This document shows positions 61,496 to 64,000 of a DNA stretch of 64,000 nt, piece by piece. A program made the position numbers and the translations under genes. This DNA is from JADJEK01 sp052034255 (lineage in GTDB: Bacteria > Planctomycetota > B15-G4 > JADJEK01). The notes beneath the pieces were generated by a model. It saw only the letters and a list, made by a program, of their open reading frames with translations. It was not told the origin of the DNA and ran no database searches. The number at the start of each line of letters is the position of its first letter. The first letter of the stretch is position 1. The DNA lies in contig JBPOIU010000021.1 in the NCBI GenBank assembly GCA_052034255.1, positions 1-64,000 on the forward strand, read 5' to 3'.

Positions 61496-63148
61496 ATGAC
61501 GCGAAAACTGCTCGGCCAGATCCTCGTCGAACAAGGCGTCGTCACGGAAGACACGGTCAACAAAGCCCTGACCTATCAGAAGGGCAAGAAGATGCGGGTG
61601 GGCGAGGCGCTGATCGCGCTCGGCTCCTGCGACGAAGAGGCCGTGACGAAAGCGCTCGCGACCCAAGCCCGCCTACCGTACGTCGACCTGCGGAAAGGGA
61701 AGATCAGCGAGGAGTTCACGCGCCTCGCGACGCGCGAAGCCGTCGAACAGCACCGCTTCATCCCGTTGCTCGAAAAGGCCGGCAAGCTCGTCATCGCGAT
61801 CGACGATCCGCTGCGCGTGTTCGAGCTCGACAATCTCGGCTTCATCCTGAACCGCGATCTCGCACCCGCGCTCGCGTCGCCCACGTCCTTGCGCGCCAAG
61901 ATGCGCGAGGTCTACGGCATCGGCGAGGAGAACACGGTCGCGAAGCTGGTCGGCGGCAATGCGGACAGCGAATCGGAAGACGCCCCGATCATCCGCATGG
62001 TCCAGAAGATGATCGAGACCGCGCTGCAGGAACGAGCGTCCGACATCCACGTCGAACCGTTCGCCGATCGCATCCGTGTGCGGTTCCGCATCGACGGCGT
62101 GTTGGTCGAGCGCGCGACGCATCCGCCACACCTTCAGGGGCCGCTGCTGTCGCGCTTGAAGATCATGGCCGGCATGGACATCGCCGAGAAGCGCAAGCCG
62201 CAGGACGGCCGTATTTCGGCCCAGGTCTCGGGCCGCGATCTCGACATCCGCGCGTCGATCCTGCCCGGCAATCACGGCGAGACGATGGTCATGCGTCTGC
62301 TCGACCAACAGCGCGGCCTGGTCTCGCTCGAAGAGCTCGGGTTCGATCCGGGCGATTACGCGCGCTTCAAGTCGATCATCCGGCGACCGAACGGCATCTT
62401 CCTCGTCACGGGTCCGACGGGCTCCGGCAAGACCACGACGCTCTACGCATCACTGAAAGAACTGAACCGGCCCGACGTGAAGATCATCACGGCCGAGGAC
62501 CCGGTCGAGTACCAGCTCCAAGGCGTGAACCAGTGCCAAGTGCGGCACCAGATCGGCTTGTCGTTCGCGAAGATCCTGCGCGCCATGCTGCGTCAGGCGC
62601 CGAACATCATCCTGGTCGGCGAAATCCGCGACCGCGAAACGGCCGAGATCGCGATCCAGGCCGCGCTGACCGGTCACTTGGTGTTTTCCACGCTGCACAC
62701 GAACGACGCGCCTTCGGCGTTGACGCGTCTCGTCGACATGGGCGTGAAGCCGTTCCTGGTGTCGGCGTCCGTCCAAGCCATTCTCGCCCAGCGTCTCGTC
62801 CGCATGTTGTGCCCGCACTGCAAGCAGCCGTACCAGCCCGAGGATTCGGAGCTGAAGTCGGTCGGGCTGCAGCGTTCGCAGTTGCCGCCGCACGGGCTGT
62901 ATCGCCCCGAGGGTTGTCCGCAATGCGACATGAGCGGGTATCGCGGACGCAAGGGCGTGTACGAATTGCTCGAGCTCGACTCCGGATTGCGTGACCTCGT
63001 GTTCCGCGGCCAACCGCACAGCGCGATCCGCGAGCGTGCGAAGGCCACGGGCCGCATGTCGACGTTGCTCGAGGACGGCGTCCGCAAAGTCGTCGCCGGT
63101 CTGACCACGATTCCCGAGATCTTGCGCATCGCGCACGCGTTGGAGTGA
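61496..63148 (+). CDS. pilB: PilB/GspE-type secretion ATPase
   Basis: 550 residues. An N-terminal MshEN/T2SSE-N domain (about 1-150) precedes the hexameric ATPase core. The P-loop GPTGSGKT is at 306-313, with Asp-box, Walker B (ILVGEIRDRETAE) and His-box HLVFSTLHTNDA. A CPHC...CPQC cysteine cluster near 440-480 binds zinc in relatives. It should power type IV pilus extension or type II secretion. The retraction ATPase follows five bases later, which favours a pilus. Confidence 0.92.
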   Translation: MTRKLLGQILVEQGVVTEDTVNKALTYQKGKKMRVGEALIALGSCDEEAVTKALATQARLPYVDLRKGKISEEFTRLATREAVEQHRFIPLLEKAGKLVIAIDDPLRVFELDNLGFILNRDLAPALASPTSLRAKMREVYGIGEENTVAKLVGGNADSESEDAPIIRMVQKMIETALQERASDIHVEPFADRIRVRFRIDGVLVERATHPPHLQGPLLSRLKIMAGMDIAEKRKPQDGRISAQVSGRDLDIRASILPGNHGETMVMRLLDQQRGLVSLEELGFDPGDYARFKSIIRRPNGIFLVTGPTGSGKTTTLYASLKELNRPDVKIITAEDPVEYQLQGVNQCQVRHQIGLSFAKILRAMLRQAPNIILVGEIRDRETAEIAIQAALTGHLVFSTLHTNDAPSALTRLVDMGVKPFLVSASVQAILAQRLVRMLCPHCKQPYQPEDSELKSVGLQRSQLPPHGLYRPEGCPQCDMSGYRGRKGVYELLELDSGLRDLVFRGQPHSAIRERAKATGRMSTLLEDGVRKVVAGLTTIPEILRIAHALE

Positions 63149-63153
63149 GAGAC

Positions 63154-64000
63154 GTGAAAGTCGATTTGGACAAGTTGCTCGAAACCGTCGTCGAAACGCG
63201 TGGCTCCGATCTCCACATCGCGGTGGGGCGCCCGCCCGTCGTCCGACTGCACGGGCGGCTGCGCTCGTTGAATCTGCCGAACCTGACGCCCGAGGACACG
63301 ATCGAGCTCGTGCGCAGCTTCGCACCGCGCGAGAACCTCGACGAGATGGAGCAGGTCGGCACGTCGGACTTCGCGATCGCGTTCCGCGACAAGGCGCGTT
63401 TCCGCTGCTCGATCTTCAAGGAACGCGGCTACTACGGCGCCGCGCTGCGTCTGATCCCGAACCAACTGCTGAACCTGAAGGCGATCGGGCTTCCGGACGC
63501 GGTCTTGAATCTGCTGCTGCGGCCGCGCGGCTTGATCCTCGTCACCGGACCGACCGGTTCCGGCAAGACGACGACGCTCGCGTCGATGATCGACTACCTG
63601 AACGAGAACTACGACAAGCACATCATCACGATCGAGGACCCGATCGAGTACCACCACCCGCACAAGAAGTCGGTGGTGATGCAGCGCGAGATCGGGCGTG
63701 ACGTGTCCGGCTTCAGCGAGGCGCTGCGCCGCGCGCTGCGTCAGGACCCGGACGTCGTGCTGATGGGCGAAATGCGCGATACCGAGACGATCGCGACCGC
63801 GATCACCGCCGCGGAGACCGGTCACCTCGTGTTCGGCACGCTGCATACGACCGGCGCCGCGCGTACCGTCGACCGCATCATCGACTCGTTCCCGCACGAG
63901 CAACAGGAACAGATCCGCACCCAATTGTCGGTGTCGGTCATCGCGGTCATTTCGCAGGTGCTGATGCCCAAGGCCGACGGCAAGGGCCGCGTCGCGGCGT
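63154..64000 (+). CDS. pilT: PilT-type twitching ATPase, cut by window end
   Basis: GTG start at 63154, five bases after pilB; 282 residues are visible and the C-terminus lies beyond 64000. The start LLETVVETRGSDLHIAVG is typical of PilT; the P-loop GPTGSGKT is at 132-139, then ITIEDPIEY, LRQDPDVVLMGEMRD and TGHLVFGTLHTTGA. PilT disassembles pili and drives twitching. Nothing suggests damage; it is only truncated by the window. Confidence 0.93.
   Translation, partial: MKVDLDKLLETVVETRGSDLHIAVGRPPVVRLHGRLRSLNLPNLTPEDTIELVRSFAPRENLDEMEQVGTSDFAIAFRDKARFRCSIFKERGYYGAALRLIPNQLLNLKAIGLPDAVLNLLLRPRGLILVTGPTGSGKTTTLASMIDYLNENYDKHIITIEDPIEYHHPHKKSVVMQREIGRDVSGFSEALRRALRQDPDVVLMGEMRDTETIATAITAAETGHLVFGTLHTTGAARTVDRIIDSFPHEQQEQIRTQLSVSVIAVISQVLMPKADGKGRVAA

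Overview
This is a 64 kb chromosomal segment of a GC-rich bacterium that belongs to Planctomycetota. The 16S gene carries GGATTAGGCATGCAAGTC at 20882-20899, the exact target of the planctomycete-specific Pla46 probe. Protein content agrees: a LamG-type exported protein, envelope lipoproteins, a periplasmic L,D-transpeptidase, a TPR-CHAT protein and an FtsQ-like protein. Nearly everything is chromosomal core. I see no insertion sequence, prophage, integrase or CRISPR array.

Layout. (1) 0.3-4.5 kb: an exported LamG-like protein, then ndk-rqcH and a coiled-coil lipoprotein on the minus strand. (2) 4.6-12.1 kb: a complete F-type ATP synthase operon, atpZ-atpI-atpB-atpE-atpF-atpH-atpA-atpG-atpD-atpC. 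(3) 12.2-18.8 kb: aspS, then the classical infC-rpmI-rplT-pheS-pheT translation cluster, in which infC appears to start at ACG. (4) 18.85-19.13 kb: a structured RNA with 6S RNA architecture and a strong terminator, followed by a LysM/YkuD L,D-transpeptidase. (5) 20.5-26.15 kb: a full rrn operon, 16S-tRNA-Ile-tRNA-Ala-23S-5S, with promoter, boxA-like sites, processing stems and terminator. (6) 26.3-29.1 kb: a small accessory stretch with a metallopeptidase-like lipoprotein, a DJ-1/PfpI-YHS lipoprotein, tRNA-Pro and a self-contained gene for a 26-residue membrane peptide. (7) 29.2-36.6 kb: nadB, a LysM membrane protein, secDF, rplS, trmD and ribE. (8) 36.7-44.8 kb: an unknown exported protein, an SDR epimerase-like protein, a membrane protein with a spermidine-synthase-like domain, a polyprenyl-phosphate sugar transferase and two glycosyltransferases, which suggests surface polysaccharide synthesis. 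(9) 45-52.6 kb: an SppA-type protease, a large TPR-CHAT protein and a Ski2-like helicase. (10) 52.8-64 kb: an orphan 88-residue protein, an FtsQ-like protein, rplM-rpsI, yebC, a degenerate REC-GGDEF protein, a lipoprotein with ppdK, and pilB with a pilT cut by the window end.

How the parts fit. The window is dominated by energy conversion (ATP synthase, PPDK), translation (rRNA, tRNAs, ribosomal proteins, IF-3, AspRS, PheRS, TrmD, RqcH, YebC), protein export (SecDF, SppA) and cell-envelope functions. Many promoters follow TTGnnn-(16-18)-TAnnnT. Long GC-rich hairpins, often with only a short T run, close most transcription units.

Most rewarding second looks: the 26-residue membrane peptide locus, the 6S-like RNA, the ACG start of infC, the CHAT protein, the DJ-1/PfpI-YHS lipoprotein, the c-subunit with a Gly-poor first helix, and a G-quadruplex tract at 56.7 kb. 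No complete, clearly new multi-gene system was found.
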